Shown in pieces: positions 15,298 to 23,081 of a stretch of DNA of 38,639 nucleotides. Position numbers and translations under genes: made by a program. The first letter of the stretch is position 1. Every line of letters starts with the position of its first letter. The notes under the pieces are model-generated. The model had not been told where the DNA came from and did no database searches. It saw nothing but the letters and a program-made list of their open reading frames with translations. Source of the stretch: Oscillospiraceae bacterium (GTDB lineage Bacteria > Bacillota_A > Clostridia > Oscillospirales > Oscillospiraceae); contig JAFOBK010000204.1 of assembly GCA_017381835.1 (NCBI GenBank), positions 1 through 38,639 of the forward strand, given 5' to 3'.

Positions 15298-15382
15298 TTG
15301 CATACCTCCAAGTTTTTTCCGGATTTCTCCGGTATCCCATCATATGCGCCTGCGACAAAATATGACCCAGCCAAAGCCATCC

Positions 15383-15411
15383 TTGACGGCTGGTAATTCG
15401 GGCAGTATAAT
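15383..15411 (+). promoter_or_regulatory. Promoter of the VOC gene
   Basis: TTGACG (15383-15388) and TATAAT (15406-15411) have 17-bp spacing, close to consensus. Confidence 0.75.
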
Positions 15412-15447
15412 GGCATTATCAAATAAAAAACAAAGGAGAGTATCCCT

Positions 15448-15846
15448 ATGAACGCTATCGCCGCACGGATCACCGGTATCCAGCATATCGGTCTGCCCAC
15501 CAATGACATTGAAGCAACCATCGCTTTCTACAAGACTCTGGGTTTTGAGGTGGCTTCCACCTGCGATCTGCCCACCGACAAGGTTGCTTTCCTGAAGCTG
15601 CACAATATCTGCATCGAGACCTATCAGAGCCTGGAAGCTGACTGCGCCAAGGGTTATGACGGCGCCATCGATCACATCTGCGTGGATGTGGACGATATTG
15701 AGGCTACCTGGGAAGCTGTGAAGGCTGCAGGTTTGACCCCCATTGCCGACGAGATCGAATTCCTGCCCTTCTGGGAAAAGGGTGTTCGCTTCTTTAAGGT
15801 TCTCGACCCCAACAACGCCCCTGTGGAATTCTGCCAGATTCTGTAA
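15448..15846 (+). CDS. VOC-family (glyoxalase/bleomycin-resistance fold) protein
   Basis: A 132-aa protein with two beta-alpha-beta-beta-beta modules. GIQHIGLPTNDIEATIAFYKTLGFE is the N-terminal module with a metal-ligand His, DGAIDHICVDVDDIEATWEAV gives the second His, and FKVLDPNNAPVEFCQIL gives the last acidic ligand, as in lactoylglutathione lyase-like proteins. It may be an isomerase, lyase or binding protein; the substrate is unknown. It has a near-consensus promoter and AAAGGAGAG before the ATG, suggesting good expression. It ends at a terminator shared with the convergent HD-domain gene. Confidence 0.85.
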   Translation: MNAIAARITGIQHIGLPTNDIEATIAFYKTLGFEVASTCDLPTDKVAFLKLHNICIETYQSLEADCAKGYDGAIDHICVDVDDIEATWEAVKAAGLTPIADEIEFLPFWEKGVRFFKVLDPNNAPVEFCQIL

Positions 15847-15852
15847 TACAAC

Positions 15853-15890
15853 AAAAAATCCTCCCTCAAACGAGGGAGGATTTTAATTTT
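15853..15890. terminator. Bidirectional terminator
   Basis: AAAATCCTCCCTC/GAGGGAGGATTTT with loop AAAC. It lies between the VOC gene and the convergent lysA-HD operon. Confidence 0.85.
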
Positions 15891-16455
15891 ACATTGTTTC
15901 CATTTCCGCATTCACGGATGCTTCGCAGGAGCGCATGGCCAGGATGGTCTTTTCCATCAGTTCGTCCAGGGTCCAGCCCAGGCGCTCAGCGCCTTCCTTG
16001 ATCACATCACGGGAGCAGCCGGCAGCAAACTTCTTATCCTTGAATTTCTTCTTGAGGCTGCTTACTTCCATATCCATAACACTCTTGGAGGGGCGCATTC
16101 TGGCAGCGGCACCGATGAGGCCCGTCAGTTCGTCAGCGGCGAACATGACTTTTTCCATCAGGTGGATGGGCTCCACATTGCCGCACATGCCATAAGCATG
16201 GGAGCAGATAGCATGCACCATCTCGTCGGATGCGCCGATTTCAGCCAGCAGTTCGGGAGCCTTGATGCAATGCTCTTCGGGGAACATCTCAAAGTCCACA
16301 TCGTGAAGAAGGCCGCACAATCCCCAAAAATCGGGATCAAAGCCCAGCTCCTGGGCATACCAGCGCATGGTGCCCTCTACGGTCAGACCATGAAGAATGT
16401 GGAAGGGTTCTTTATTGTACTTCTTCAGAAGCGCTAATGCAGTATTACGATCCAT
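15889..16455 (-). CDS. HD-domain hydrolase-like protein
   Basis: A 188-aa protein. FHILHGLTVEGTMRWYAQELG gives the first His, GLCGLLHDVDFE the HD pair, and HAICSHAYGMCG the next His, the metal ligands of an HD fold; VMFAADELTGLIGAAARMRPSKSV supplies the last Asp, a pattern seen in small YqeK-like or HDIG-type proteins of clostridia. It would cleave a phosphate ester or nucleotide; the substrate is unknown. It follows lysA after 11 bases on the same strand and so is co-transcribed with it, ending at the shared terminator. A direct link to lysine synthesis is not evident. Confidence 0.8.
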   Translation of the reverse strand: MDRNTALALLKKYNKEPFHILHGLTVEGTMRWYAQELGFDPDFWGLCGLLHDVDFEMFPEEHCIKAPELLAEIGASDEMVHAICSHAYGMCGNVEPIHLMEKVMFAADELTGLIGAAARMRPSKSVMDMEVSSLKKKFKDKKFAAGCSRDVIKEGAERLGWTLDELMEKTILAMRSCEASVNAEMETM

Positions 16456-16466
16456 AGTCTGTCTCC

Positions 16467-17768
16467 TTAGATGTCGTTCAGCAGCAGGTCTGCGTAGGTC
16501 TCACGCTTCACAGCCACATAGCTCTCTCCGCCGCGGAGCATCACCACGGGAGGACGGGGTACACGGTTATAATTGGAAGCCATGGAATAATTGTAAGCAC
16601 CGGTGGTGCAGACAGCTACAATGTCGCCACGGTCGGGCTCGGGCATAGTAATCGCCGGCTGGATAATATCGCCACTTTCGCAGCAGCGGCCTACCACATC
16701 GCAGGTGAAGGTCTTCTCCTCTTCCATGCGGTTAGCCAGGAGAACCGTATACTTGGATTCATACAGGGCATAGCGGGGGTTATCAGTCATGCCGCCGTCG
16801 ATGGAAGCGTAATTCTTATAGCCGGGGATCTTCTTGACGGTGCCAACGGTGTAGAGGGTCATGCCTGCATCGGCAACGATACTTCTGCCGGGCTCCATCA
16901 AGATCTTGGGCATGGGAACATTCAGTTCCGCCGCCAGGTTCTTAACAAACTCCGCAACCTTACGGATATTGGCAGGAATATCTACATAGGGGTCGGAATC
17001 CACATAGCGGACGCCGTAGCCGCCGCCCATATTGAGAAGATCTGCTTCCAGGAAGTACTTCTCATTCATTTCTGCCATGAAGGAGAACATGATCTTGGCA
17101 GCATCGGTGTAGACAGAGCCTTCCTCATCGAAGACCTGGCTGCCCACATGGCAGTGGTAGCCACGGACCTTTACATTGCTGCACATGGCAGCGGAGGCCA
17201 CAAACACCTCTGCCTGGCCGGTCTCAATGGCGACACCGAACTTGGAGTCCACCTTGCCGGTGGCAACCGCTTCATAGGTGTGAGGATCAATGCCGGGGGT
17301 CAGGCGCAGCAGCACATTCTGCACGATGCCCCGCTTTTCAGCCTCTGCCTGGATGGCATCCAGTTCAAACAGGCTGTCCACAATAAAATATCCAACGCCT
17401 GCGTCCATAGCAAAGGCGATATCTTCGTCGGTCTTGTTATTGCCGTGGAAGAAGGAACGCTCCATGGGGAAGTTTGCCTTCAGGGCAGTATAAACTTCGC
17501 CGGGAGAGACCAGGTCGATGGCCATACCCTCTTCTGCCATAATTTCATAAATACGCTTGAAGCAGGCTGCCTTGCTGGCAAAGAGGGGGTAGCTTCCCTC
17601 GCCCATTGCTTCCTTCATAGCGTCCATATACAGGTGGCAATTGTAACGGATGCGGTCTTCATCCATTAAGTAAGCAGGGGTACCGTACTGCTTTGCCAAG
17701 GTTACGGTATCCTGGCCTGCAAAGGTCAGGTGTCCCAGGTCATTGACACCGATGTTTTCACATACCAT
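16467..17768 (-). CDS. lysA: Diaminopimelate decarboxylase
   Basis: A 433-aa fold-type III PLP enzyme converting meso-diaminopimelate to L-lysine. PLFASKAAC holds the PLP lysine (Lys66), GYHCHVGSQ and LNMGGGYGV the phosphate-binding region, MEPGRSIVADAG the EPGR motif, and VVGRCCESGDII the active-site Cys-Glu-Ser-Gly-Asp of the neighbouring subunit. ATG 17768 gives the family start MVCENIGVNDLGHLTFAG; a GTG 9 bases upstream is in frame but AGAGAG is better placed for the ATG. The upstream 250 bases show no lysine riboswitch that I can recognise; a terminator-like hairpin lies 33 bases before the start. Operon with the HD gene. Confidence 0.93.
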   Translation of the reverse strand: MVCENIGVNDLGHLTFAGQDTVTLAKQYGTPAYLMDEDRIRYNCHLYMDAMKEAMGEGSYPLFASKAACFKRIYEIMAEEGMAIDLVSPGEVYTALKANFPMERSFFHGNNKTDEDIAFAMDAGVGYFIVDSLFELDAIQAEAEKRGIVQNVLLRLTPGIDPHTYEAVATGKVDSKFGVAIETGQAEVFVASAAMCSNVKVRGYHCHVGSQVFDEEGSVYTDAAKIMFSFMAEMNEKYFLEADLLNMGGGYGVRYVDSDPYVDIPANIRKVAEFVKNLAAELNVPMPKILMEPGRSIVADAGMTLYTVGTVKKIPGYKNYASIDGGMTDNPRYALYESKYTVLLANRMEEEKTFTCDVVGRCCESGDIIQPAITMPEPDRGDIVAVCTTGAYNYSMASNYNRVPRPPVVMLRGGESYVAVKRETYADLLLNDI

Positions 17769-17800
17769 AATTATCACTCTCTAATTCGTGGGATTTGAAA

Positions 17801-17830
17801 AGGGGTACACCGGTTTCCCGGTGTACCCTT
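17801..17830 (-). terminator. Terminator/attenuator-like hairpin upstream of lysA
   Basis: GGGTACACCGG/CCGGTGTACCC, loop TTTC on plus (GAAA on minus), followed on minus by CCCCTTTTC. It sits after the phosphosugar mutase gene but 195 bases from its stop, and just before lysA, so it may end mutase transcripts or attenuate lysA. Confidence 0.7.
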
Positions 17831-18025
17831 TATACATTATTTAGGGTATTGCGGTCATATTCAAAGTAGCCGATGATGAAATCGGCAAGTGGAATTGGCG
17901 AGAGATTTTGGCACAAATGAAAGTTTGGAAAACGAAGTCATACTTTGTGTATTACGAGTTTTTCAAACTGAACAGTTGTGACAAAAGATCCGACAAGAAC
18001 CGCAGGCGATTTTTTCAGCGGTTAC
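17831..18025. other. Intergenic between mutase and lysA
   Basis: There is no convincing ORF. A small perfect hairpin, GCCGAT/ATCGGC with a 6-base loop, lies near 17869-17886. The mutase stop is followed by a weak AACCGC/GCGGTT hairpin. Nothing matching a known riboswitch was seen. Confidence 0.4.
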
Positions 18026-19708
18026 TTAAGAAAAGATGGGCTTCAGAGCTGCAGCCAGGGTATCCTTCTGAGCCTGTGCCTCTGCGATGTCCTTGCCCAG
18101 GGTGGTGTAGTATGCCTTGATCTTGGGCTCAGTGCCGGAGGGACGAACGATGACAGATGCGCCGCCTTCCAGGGTGTAAACCAGGACATTTGCTGCGGGC
18201 AGACCGGTCTCTTCGGTCTTCTTGTAGTCAACAACCTTAGTAACCTTGTAGCCGCCGATTTCAGCGGGAGCATTGGCACGCAGGTCAGCCATGATGCCGT
18301 TCATCTTGTCCATACCGGAGAGGCCGGGGAACTCGAAGGAGTCGATCTTGTTCAGGTAACGGCCGTACTTGGCATAGATTGCCTCCAGGCGCTCCTTAAC
18401 GGAGGAGCCGATGGAGCGGTAGTAAGCAGCCATTTCGCAGATCAGCATGGAGCCGATGATCGCGTCCTTATCGCGGACATAGGGACCTGCCAGGTAGCCG
18501 TAGGACTCTTCGAAGCCCAGGATGAAGCGCTCAACCTCGCCAGCTGCTTCCAGACCTGCGATCTGATCGCCGATCCACTTGAAGCCGGTGAGGACGTTGC
18601 GCATTTCAACACCGTAATTAGCAGCAACAGCGTCAGCCAGAGGAGTGGAAACCAGGGACTTAACAGCCACAGGATTCTTGGGCATGGTGCCCTTCTCAAT
18701 ACGGCCTTCGCAGATGTAGTCCAGCAGAAGAACGCCGACTTCATTACCGGAAACCAGCTCGTAAGAACCGTCGGGACACTTCATAGCGATACCAACGCGG
18801 TCAGCATCGGGGTCGGTAGCCAGCATCAGGTCAGCACCGATCTTCTGAGCCAGCTCCAGGCCCAGGCGCAGAGCCTCGAAAATTTCAGGGTTGGGATAGG
18901 GACAGGTGGGGAAATTGCCGTCGGGATACTGCTGCTCGGGAACGATAGTGATATCATCGATGCCGATATCGTTCAGAACGCGCATAACAGGAACCAGACC
19001 GGAACCGTTCAGAGGAGAGTAGACCAGCTTCAGGCCGGCAGTCTTGCACAGACCGGGGCGAATGGAACGAGCCTTGATAGCATCGTACAGAGCTTCCTTG
19101 CAATCCTCGCCAACAAACTGAATCAGACCCTTCTCAACGCCTTCTTCAAAGCTCATCAGCTTGGCGCCGTTGAGGATATCGGTGTTCTGAATCTCAGCGT
19201 AAACAACAGCAGCGGCATCGTCAGTCATCTGGCAGCCGTCGGGGCCGTAAGCCTTATAGCCGTTGTACTTGGCAGGGTTATGGGATGCGGTGACCATGAC
19301 ACCGGCATTTGCTTCGTAGTAACGGGTAGCAAAGCTCAGTGCGGGAACAGGCATCAGGGCATCATAGATGCGGACCTTAATACCGTTTGCAGCCAGAACC
19401 TTAGCGGTTTCCTTGGCAAACACGTCGGAGTTGATACGGCTGTCGTAGGAAACAGCAACCAGCTGATTGCCGCCCTGGGTCTTGACCCAGTTTGCCAGGC
19501 CCTGAGTTGCCTGACGGACAACATAGATGTTCATACGATTGGAACCGGCGCCCAGCACACCGCGCAGACCTGCGGTACCGAACTTCAGCGCAACAGCAAA
19601 ACGATCCTTGATTTCCTCATCCTGACCTTCGATCTTGCGGAGCTCTTCAGTCAGAGCGGGATCTTCCAGGTCTGCTGCCAGCCAGCGTTTGTAATCGTCC
19701 ATGTACAT
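18026..19708 (-). CDS. Phosphoglucomutase/phosphomannomutase (PgcA-like alpha-PGM)
   Basis: A 560-aa phosphohexomutase. LKFGTAGLRG is the substrate-entry loop, TASHNP carries the phosphoserine (Ser142), DPDADR (Asp299, 301, 303) binds Mg2+, GFKWIGDQI and FEESYGYL are the sugar-specificity loops, and RPSGTEPKIK binds the phosphate. It interconverts glucose-1-phosphate and glucose-6-phosphate, feeding glycogen and UDP-glucose synthesis. The ATG at 19708 has AGGTGA 5 bases ahead; a GTG three codons earlier is less likely. Its promoter (19752-19786) is near consensus and overlaps a palindrome. The divergent neighbour is the HTH-AlaA fusion protein. Confidence 0.92.
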   Translation of the reverse strand: MYMDDYKRWLAADLEDPALTEELRKIEGQDEEIKDRFAVALKFGTAGLRGVLGAGSNRMNIYVVRQATQGLANWVKTQGGNQLVAVSYDSRINSDVFAKETAKVLAANGIKVRIYDALMPVPALSFATRYYEANAGVMVTASHNPAKYNGYKAYGPDGCQMTDDAAAVVYAEIQNTDILNGAKLMSFEEGVEKGLIQFVGEDCKEALYDAIKARSIRPGLCKTAGLKLVYSPLNGSGLVPVMRVLNDIGIDDITIVPEQQYPDGNFPTCPYPNPEIFEALRLGLELAQKIGADLMLATDPDADRVGIAMKCPDGSYELVSGNEVGVLLLDYICEGRIEKGTMPKNPVAVKSLVSTPLADAVAANYGVEMRNVLTGFKWIGDQIAGLEAAGEVERFILGFEESYGYLAGPYVRDKDAIIGSMLICEMAAYYRSIGSSVKERLEAIYAKYGRYLNKIDSFEFPGLSGMDKMNGIMADLRANAPAEIGGYKVTKVVDYKKTEETGLPAANVLVYTLEGGASVIVRPSGTEPKIKAYYTTLGKDIAEAQAQKDTLAAALKPIFS

Positions 19709-19751
19709 ATTATTCACCTATCCTTATTTATTTTGCTAATTTACCGTATAT

Positions 19752-19786
19752 ATTTTAAGACATTTCCCATACATTGTCAACAATGT
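19752..19786 (-). promoter_or_regulatory. Mutase promoter with palindrome over the -35
   Basis: On the minus strand TTGACA (19775-19780) and TAAAAT (19752-19757) are 17 bp apart. ACATTGTCAACAATGT (19771-19786), two perfect 7-base arms, covers the -35. Confidence 0.65.
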
Positions 19787-19820
19787 TTCGTCCTTTCTAA
19801 CGCAACAATCCTATCTCTTC

Positions 19821-19914
19821 ACGCATGAACTTTTATCTTGATTTTCTCATGCGTGTCTGTTATAATCAGCTTCATAAATTGAACTTCAGAGATTTCAAAT
19901 TGAACTTTTCTCTG
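19821..19914 (+). promoter_or_regulatory. HTH-AlaA promoter and putative operator array
   Basis: TTGATT (19838-19843) and TATAAT (19861-19866) have 17-bp spacing. ACGCATGA/TCATGCGT (19821-19828/19847-19854) flank the -35. TGAACTT occurs at 19826, 19880 and 19901; the last two sit in AAATTGAACTT repeats 21 bp apart in the leader. CAGAGA/TCTCTG (19887-19892/19909-19914) could fold near the SD. The encoded HTH protein is a natural candidate to bind these. Confidence 0.55.
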
Positions 19915-19927
19915 GAAAGGAGCCAAA

Positions 19928-21400
19928 ATGGCCATTCAGGAATTCCATCTTCGGCTGAAAGAAGCCATGCAGAAGAAGAATGTAAAGCAAATTGATGTTC
20001 TGCGAGCGGCAGAAGTTCAAAATATCAAGCTGGGCAAAAGCCATATGAGCCAATATGTCAGCGGCAAGAGCGTTCCCAGGGATAATATTTTGAACTTTTT
20101 AGCCGCCTATCTGGATGTTACCCCCCAGTGGCTGAAGGGAGAAGAAGCTCCCGCAATAAATTCTGAACTAACAGGAGAGATTCCTATGCGTAAATTCAAT
20201 AAATCTTCCAAACTCGATAGTGTTCTGTACGATGTCCGCGGCCCCGTTGTGGAGGAAGCCAACCGTATGGAAGAGGCCGGCACCCACATTCTGAAGCTGA
20301 ACATCGGTAATCCCGCTCCCTTCGGCTTCCGTGCCCCCGATGAAGTGATCTATGATATGGCCCGTCAGCTGACAGAGTGTGAGGGTTATTCCCACTCCAA
20401 GGGTCAGTTCTCCGCCAGAAAGGCCATCATGCAGTACATGCAGGAAAAAAATGTACCCAATGTGACCATGGATCACATTTATACCGGCAACGGTGTCAGT
20501 GACATGATCAACCTGAGCATGCTGGCGCTGCTGGATAACGGCGATGAGGTGCTGATCCCCTCCCCCGACTATCCCCTGTGGACCGCCTGCGTCACCCTGG
20601 CCGGCGGCAAACCCGTCCATTATATCTGCGATGAACAGTCTGAGTGGAATCCCGACATCAATGATATGCGCAAGAAGATCACCTCCAAGACCAAGGCAAT
20701 CGTCATTATCAATCCCAACAACCCCACCGGCGCACTGTATCCCAGAGAAGTACTGCAGCAGATTGTAGACCTGGCAAGAGAGCATCATCTGATGATCTTC
20801 TCCGATGAGATCTATGACCGCCTGGTTCTCAACGGTGAGCAGCACGTTTCCATCGCTTCCCTGGCACCGGATCTGTTCTGCGTCACCTTCTCCGGCCTTT
20901 CCAAGTCCCACATGATCGCCGGTTTCCGTGTTGGCTGGATGGTCATCAGCGGCAACACCCGCCTGGGCAGAGATTATATTGAGGGTCTTAACATGCTCTC
21001 CAATATGCGCCTTTGTTCCAATGTCCCCGCTCAGTCCATCGTGCAGACGGCTCTCGGCGGTTATCAGAGCGTTAAGAACTATATTGTTCCCGGCGGCCGT
21101 ATCTATGAGCAGGCTGAATTTATCACCAAGGCGCTGAACGATATCCCCGGTATCAGCGCTGTGAAGCCCAAGGCAGGCTTCTACATCTTCCCCAAGATTG
21201 ACACCAAGAAGTTTAACATCACCGATGATGAGCAGTTTACCTATGATCTGCTGCGGGATAAGAAGATCCTTCTCATCTCCGGTAAGGGCTTCAACTGGCA
21301 TCAGCCCGACCACTTCAGAATCGTCTATCTGCCCCGTATCGAGGTGCTGGACGAGGCCATGGTGAAGCTGAAGGATTTCCTCAGCTACTACAGACAGTAA
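19928..21400 (+). CDS. XRE-type HTH domain fused to alanine aminotransferase (AlaA-like)
   Basis: Predicted 490 aa. Residues 1-75 form an XRE-like HTH (FHLRLKEAMQKKNVKQIDVL, then KSHMSQYVSGKSVPRDN, then LAAYLDVTPQWLKGE). From residue 87 the protein matches E. coli AlaA: KLDSVLYDVRGPVVEEA, LNIGNPAPFGF, INPNNPTGA (Asn264), SDEIYDRL (Asp293, Tyr296), SGLSKSHMIAGFRVGW (PLP Lys326). It should make alanine from pyruvate and glutamate and also bind DNA. An in-frame ATG at 20186 with AGGAG 8 bases before it starts exactly at the aminotransferase domain (MRKFNKSSKLD), so a second, HTH-free enzyme may be made. The upstream repeats suggest autoregulation. The two-domain assignment is secure; sensing function is inference. 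Confidence 0.88.
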   Translation: MAIQEFHLRLKEAMQKKNVKQIDVLRAAEVQNIKLGKSHMSQYVSGKSVPRDNILNFLAAYLDVTPQWLKGEEAPAINSELTGEIPMRKFNKSSKLDSVLYDVRGPVVEEANRMEEAGTHILKLNIGNPAPFGFRAPDEVIYDMARQLTECEGYSHSKGQFSARKAIMQYMQEKNVPNVTMDHIYTGNGVSDMINLSMLALLDNGDEVLIPSPDYPLWTACVTLAGGKPVHYICDEQSEWNPDINDMRKKITSKTKAIVIINPNNPTGALYPREVLQQIVDLAREHHLMIFSDEIYDRLVLNGEQHVSIASLAPDLFCVTFSGLSKSHMIAGFRVGWMVISGNTRLGRDYIEGLNMLSNMRLCSNVPAQSIVQTALGGYQSVKNYIVPGGRIYEQAEFITKALNDIPGISAVKPKAGFYIFPKIDTKKFNITDDEQFTYDLLRDKKILLISGKGFNWHQPDHFRIVYLPRIEVLDEAMVKLKDFLSYYRQ

Positions 21401-21403
21401 TCA

Positions 21404-21438
21404 AAAACAGGCTGTGCAAGAACGCACAGCCTGGTTTT
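21404..21438 (+). terminator. Intrinsic terminator
   Basis: AGGCTGTGC/GCACAGCCT with loop AAGAAC followed by GGTTTTATTTT ends the HTH-AlaA transcript. Confidence 0.8.
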
Positions 21439-21453
21439 ATTTTCAGGAGAAAC

Positions 21454-21487
21454 GGATTGCCACGGGCATAAATGCCCTCGCAATGAC
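21454..21487 (+). repeat. Intergenic palindromic repeat, unit R0
   Basis: GGATTGCCACGGGCAT then a short loop then ATGCCCTCGCAATGAC. It shares the ends GGATTGCCAC and CGCAATGAC with units at 33565-33604 and 35551-35592 (and inverted at 33515-33552); the inner palindrome differs. Confidence 0.6.
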
Positions 21488-21504
21488 GTGGATAATTGAA
21501 AGGT

Positions 21505-22176
21505 TTACCAAATGCCGGGGATCAGGCGGTATTTGACTTTCTTTTTATATTCCGTGTAGCCGGGGAGTTCCTTTTCCAAAAAAGCTTCTTCGTTTAAGAG
21601 CCGCTTTGCGATCAAAAACGGGTAAGGCAAGAAACAGAGGAAAGACAGCAGAGAGTCCAGCACAAAAGGCATAGATAAAAACAGCAGCAAGGTCACCGCG
21701 TACATGGGATGGCGGACGATACCGTAAAGGCCGGTGTCCACCACGGTCTGATTTTCCTGCACTTCAATGGTACGGGAAAGAAACGTATTTTCTCTGAGTA
21801 CCTCTGCATACAGGCAATAGGCAGTCAAAAATACTGCGGCACCGACCCATTTGACCCAACCGGGCATAGGAAACCAACCAAAACGGAAGTCAAGACCTGC
21901 CACCACAAAGCCTGCAATAAACATCAGGCCGCTGAGCTTCACTACCATGTCCTGCTCACGCTGCTTTTCTTTTGCCTTCAGGCGGCTTTGGAGCAGCTGA
22001 GGATTCTTTGCAAGCATCACAAGTCCTGCCAAAAACATGGGAACAAACAAGATGCCCATAAAAAGCCAGCCTGCCGGGAATTGCAGTGTACCTGCAGGCC
22101 AAAAAACCAACACACCTACCAGCACCACACCCAGCAGAAATTTAGAGATTGCCTGAAGGAAAAGATTGTTTTTCAT
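21505..22176 (-). CDS. Isoprenylcysteine carboxyl methyltransferase-family (ICMT/PEMT-like) membrane protein
   Basis: A 223-aa membrane protein with about five helices. The C-terminal half holds the family signature: DTGLYGIVRHPMYAVTLLLF, the SAM-binding region, and RLLNEEAFLEKELPGYTEYKKKVKYRLIPGIW-type end (LNEEAFLEKELPGY, KYRLIPGIW). Bacterial homologues methylate lipids or unknown substrates and use SAM. It is the last gene of a five-gene operon; GAGGAAA within the end of the deformylase-like gene is its SD, 10 bases downstream of that stop. The substrate is unknown. Confidence 0.85.
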   Translation of the reverse strand: MKNNLFLQAISKFLLGVVLVGVLVFWPAGTLQFPAGWLFMGILFVPMFLAGLVMLAKNPQLLQSRLKAKEKQREQDMVVKLSGLMFIAGFVVAGLDFRFGWFPMPGWVKWVGAAVFLTAYCLYAEVLRENTFLSRTIEVQENQTVVDTGLYGIVRHPMYAVTLLLFLSMPFVLDSLLSFLCFLPYPFLIAKRLLNEEAFLEKELPGYTEYKKKVKYRLIPGIW

Positions 22177-22186
22177 AGGAATTTCC

Positions 22187-22600
22187 TCAAATCAAAACAC
22201 CGTTGCAGTGGTCGATCTCATGCTGGATGATCTGGGCAGTGAAGCCCTGATAGGTTTTTAAGCGCACCTTCATATCCAGGGTCTGATACTGCACCTTGAT
22301 CTTTTGAAAGCGCTTAGTCTTTCTGGGACCTCCAAGGAGGGACAAGCATCCTTCCTCAGTTTCGAATTCTCCGGAGGCTTTCACGATCTCCGGATTCAGC
22401 ATAACTTCATATTTTCCCTCATTATTAAAGGCAATGATCCGCTTACAGACGCCGATCATGTTGGCAGCCATGCCAACGCACTCTACCTTGTGAAAAATCA
22501 GGGTCTCCAGCAAATCCTGGGCAATTGCCCAATCCTCTTTCACGGCATTTTCAGACACCCGTGCTAAGAGAATGGGATCGTGTACAAGTTCTCTAACCAT
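22187..22600 (-). CDS. Peptide deformylase-like protein with altered motif 1
   Basis: A 137-aa protein, shorter than usual deformylases (about 150-190). Motif 2 EGCLSL (Cys85) and motif 3 QHEIDH (His127, Glu128, His131) keep the metal ligands and catalytic Glu. Motif 1 reads VGMAANMIG (residues 42-50): the conserved Gln of GxGxAAxQ is Met48. Canonical enzymes remove formyl groups from nascent proteins; with Met in place of Gln, which stabilises the transition state, activity may be low or directed elsewhere. Such short variants seem to be a second deformylase-like group in clostridia, from memory. It starts one base after the GNAT stop. Same operon as GNAT, C39-like, C_GCAxxG and ICMT-like genes. 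Confidence 0.82.
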   Translation of the reverse strand: MVRELVHDPILLARVSENAVKEDWAIAQDLLETLIFHKVECVGMAANMIGVCKRIIAFNNEGKYEVMLNPEIVKASGEFETEEGCLSLLGGPRKTKRFQKIKVQYQTLDMKVRLKTYQGFTAQIIQHEIDHCNGVLI

Positions 22601-22601
22601 T

Positions 22602-23081
22602 TTAAATCACCTTTTGATAGGCAATCCGGGGATCGCCGTCTTCCAAATAAATCGTGCCGCAGCGGGTAAAGCCGTTCTTGGTAAGGCAGCGCTGCATGGG
22701 GATGTTCTTCTCATGGGTGTCAATGCGGATATTCTCACAATGCTGCGCTGCAAAGGCAAAGCACTCCGCTGCCACTCCCCTGCCGCTGCCGTCCACCGCG
22801 ATTCTGTGGATCACGCCGTATGGTGCGTCATTCAGCCAGCTTCCCTCAATATAGCCATAGGTAGGATCTGCTTCCACCGCAAAGTAGAATACCGCCCGGA
22901 TATGATCGCCCTCTAGGTTTACATAACTTTTTCCATCCCGGATATCCTGCCGGATCATTTCTTCGGGAGGATACCCAGTCCCCCATTGGTCGGGATTGCC
23001 GCTTTCTGCCATAAAGTTACGGGCCTTCTCATAGATCTCCAGGATCCGGGGCAACTGGGAAATATCAGCTTTTTGAATCAT
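22602..23081 (-). CDS. GNAT-family N-acetyltransferase
   Basis: A 159-aa protein. IQKADISQLPRILEIYEKAR is the usual GNAT beta1-alpha1 start; GVIHRIAVDGSGRGVAAECFAFA contains the acetyl-CoA loop (GSGRGVA), and NIPMQRCLTKNGFTRCGTIYL is motif B. The acceptor is unknown. Its ATG overlaps the stop of the C39-like gene (ATGA), so both are translated in concert, and the deformylase-like gene follows. A combination of acetyltransferase and deformylase-like protein in one operon hints at N-terminal or small-amine modification, but this is inference only. Confidence 0.85.
   Translation of the reverse strand: MIQKADISQLPRILEIYEKARNFMAESGNPDQWGTGYPPEEMIRQDIRDGKSYVNLEGDHIRAVFYFAVEADPTYGYIEGSWLNDAPYGVIHRIAVDGSGRGVAAECFAFAAQHCENIRIDTHEKNIPMQRCLTKNGFTRCGTIYLEDGDPRIAYQKVI

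Noticed and set aside
17769..18025. Lysine riboswitch before lysA
   Set aside because: The typical L-box core was not found by eye; only a simple hairpin is present.
17978..19828. 616-codon frame opposite the phosphosugar mutase
   Set aside because: Mirror frame; the minus strand carries all mutase motifs.
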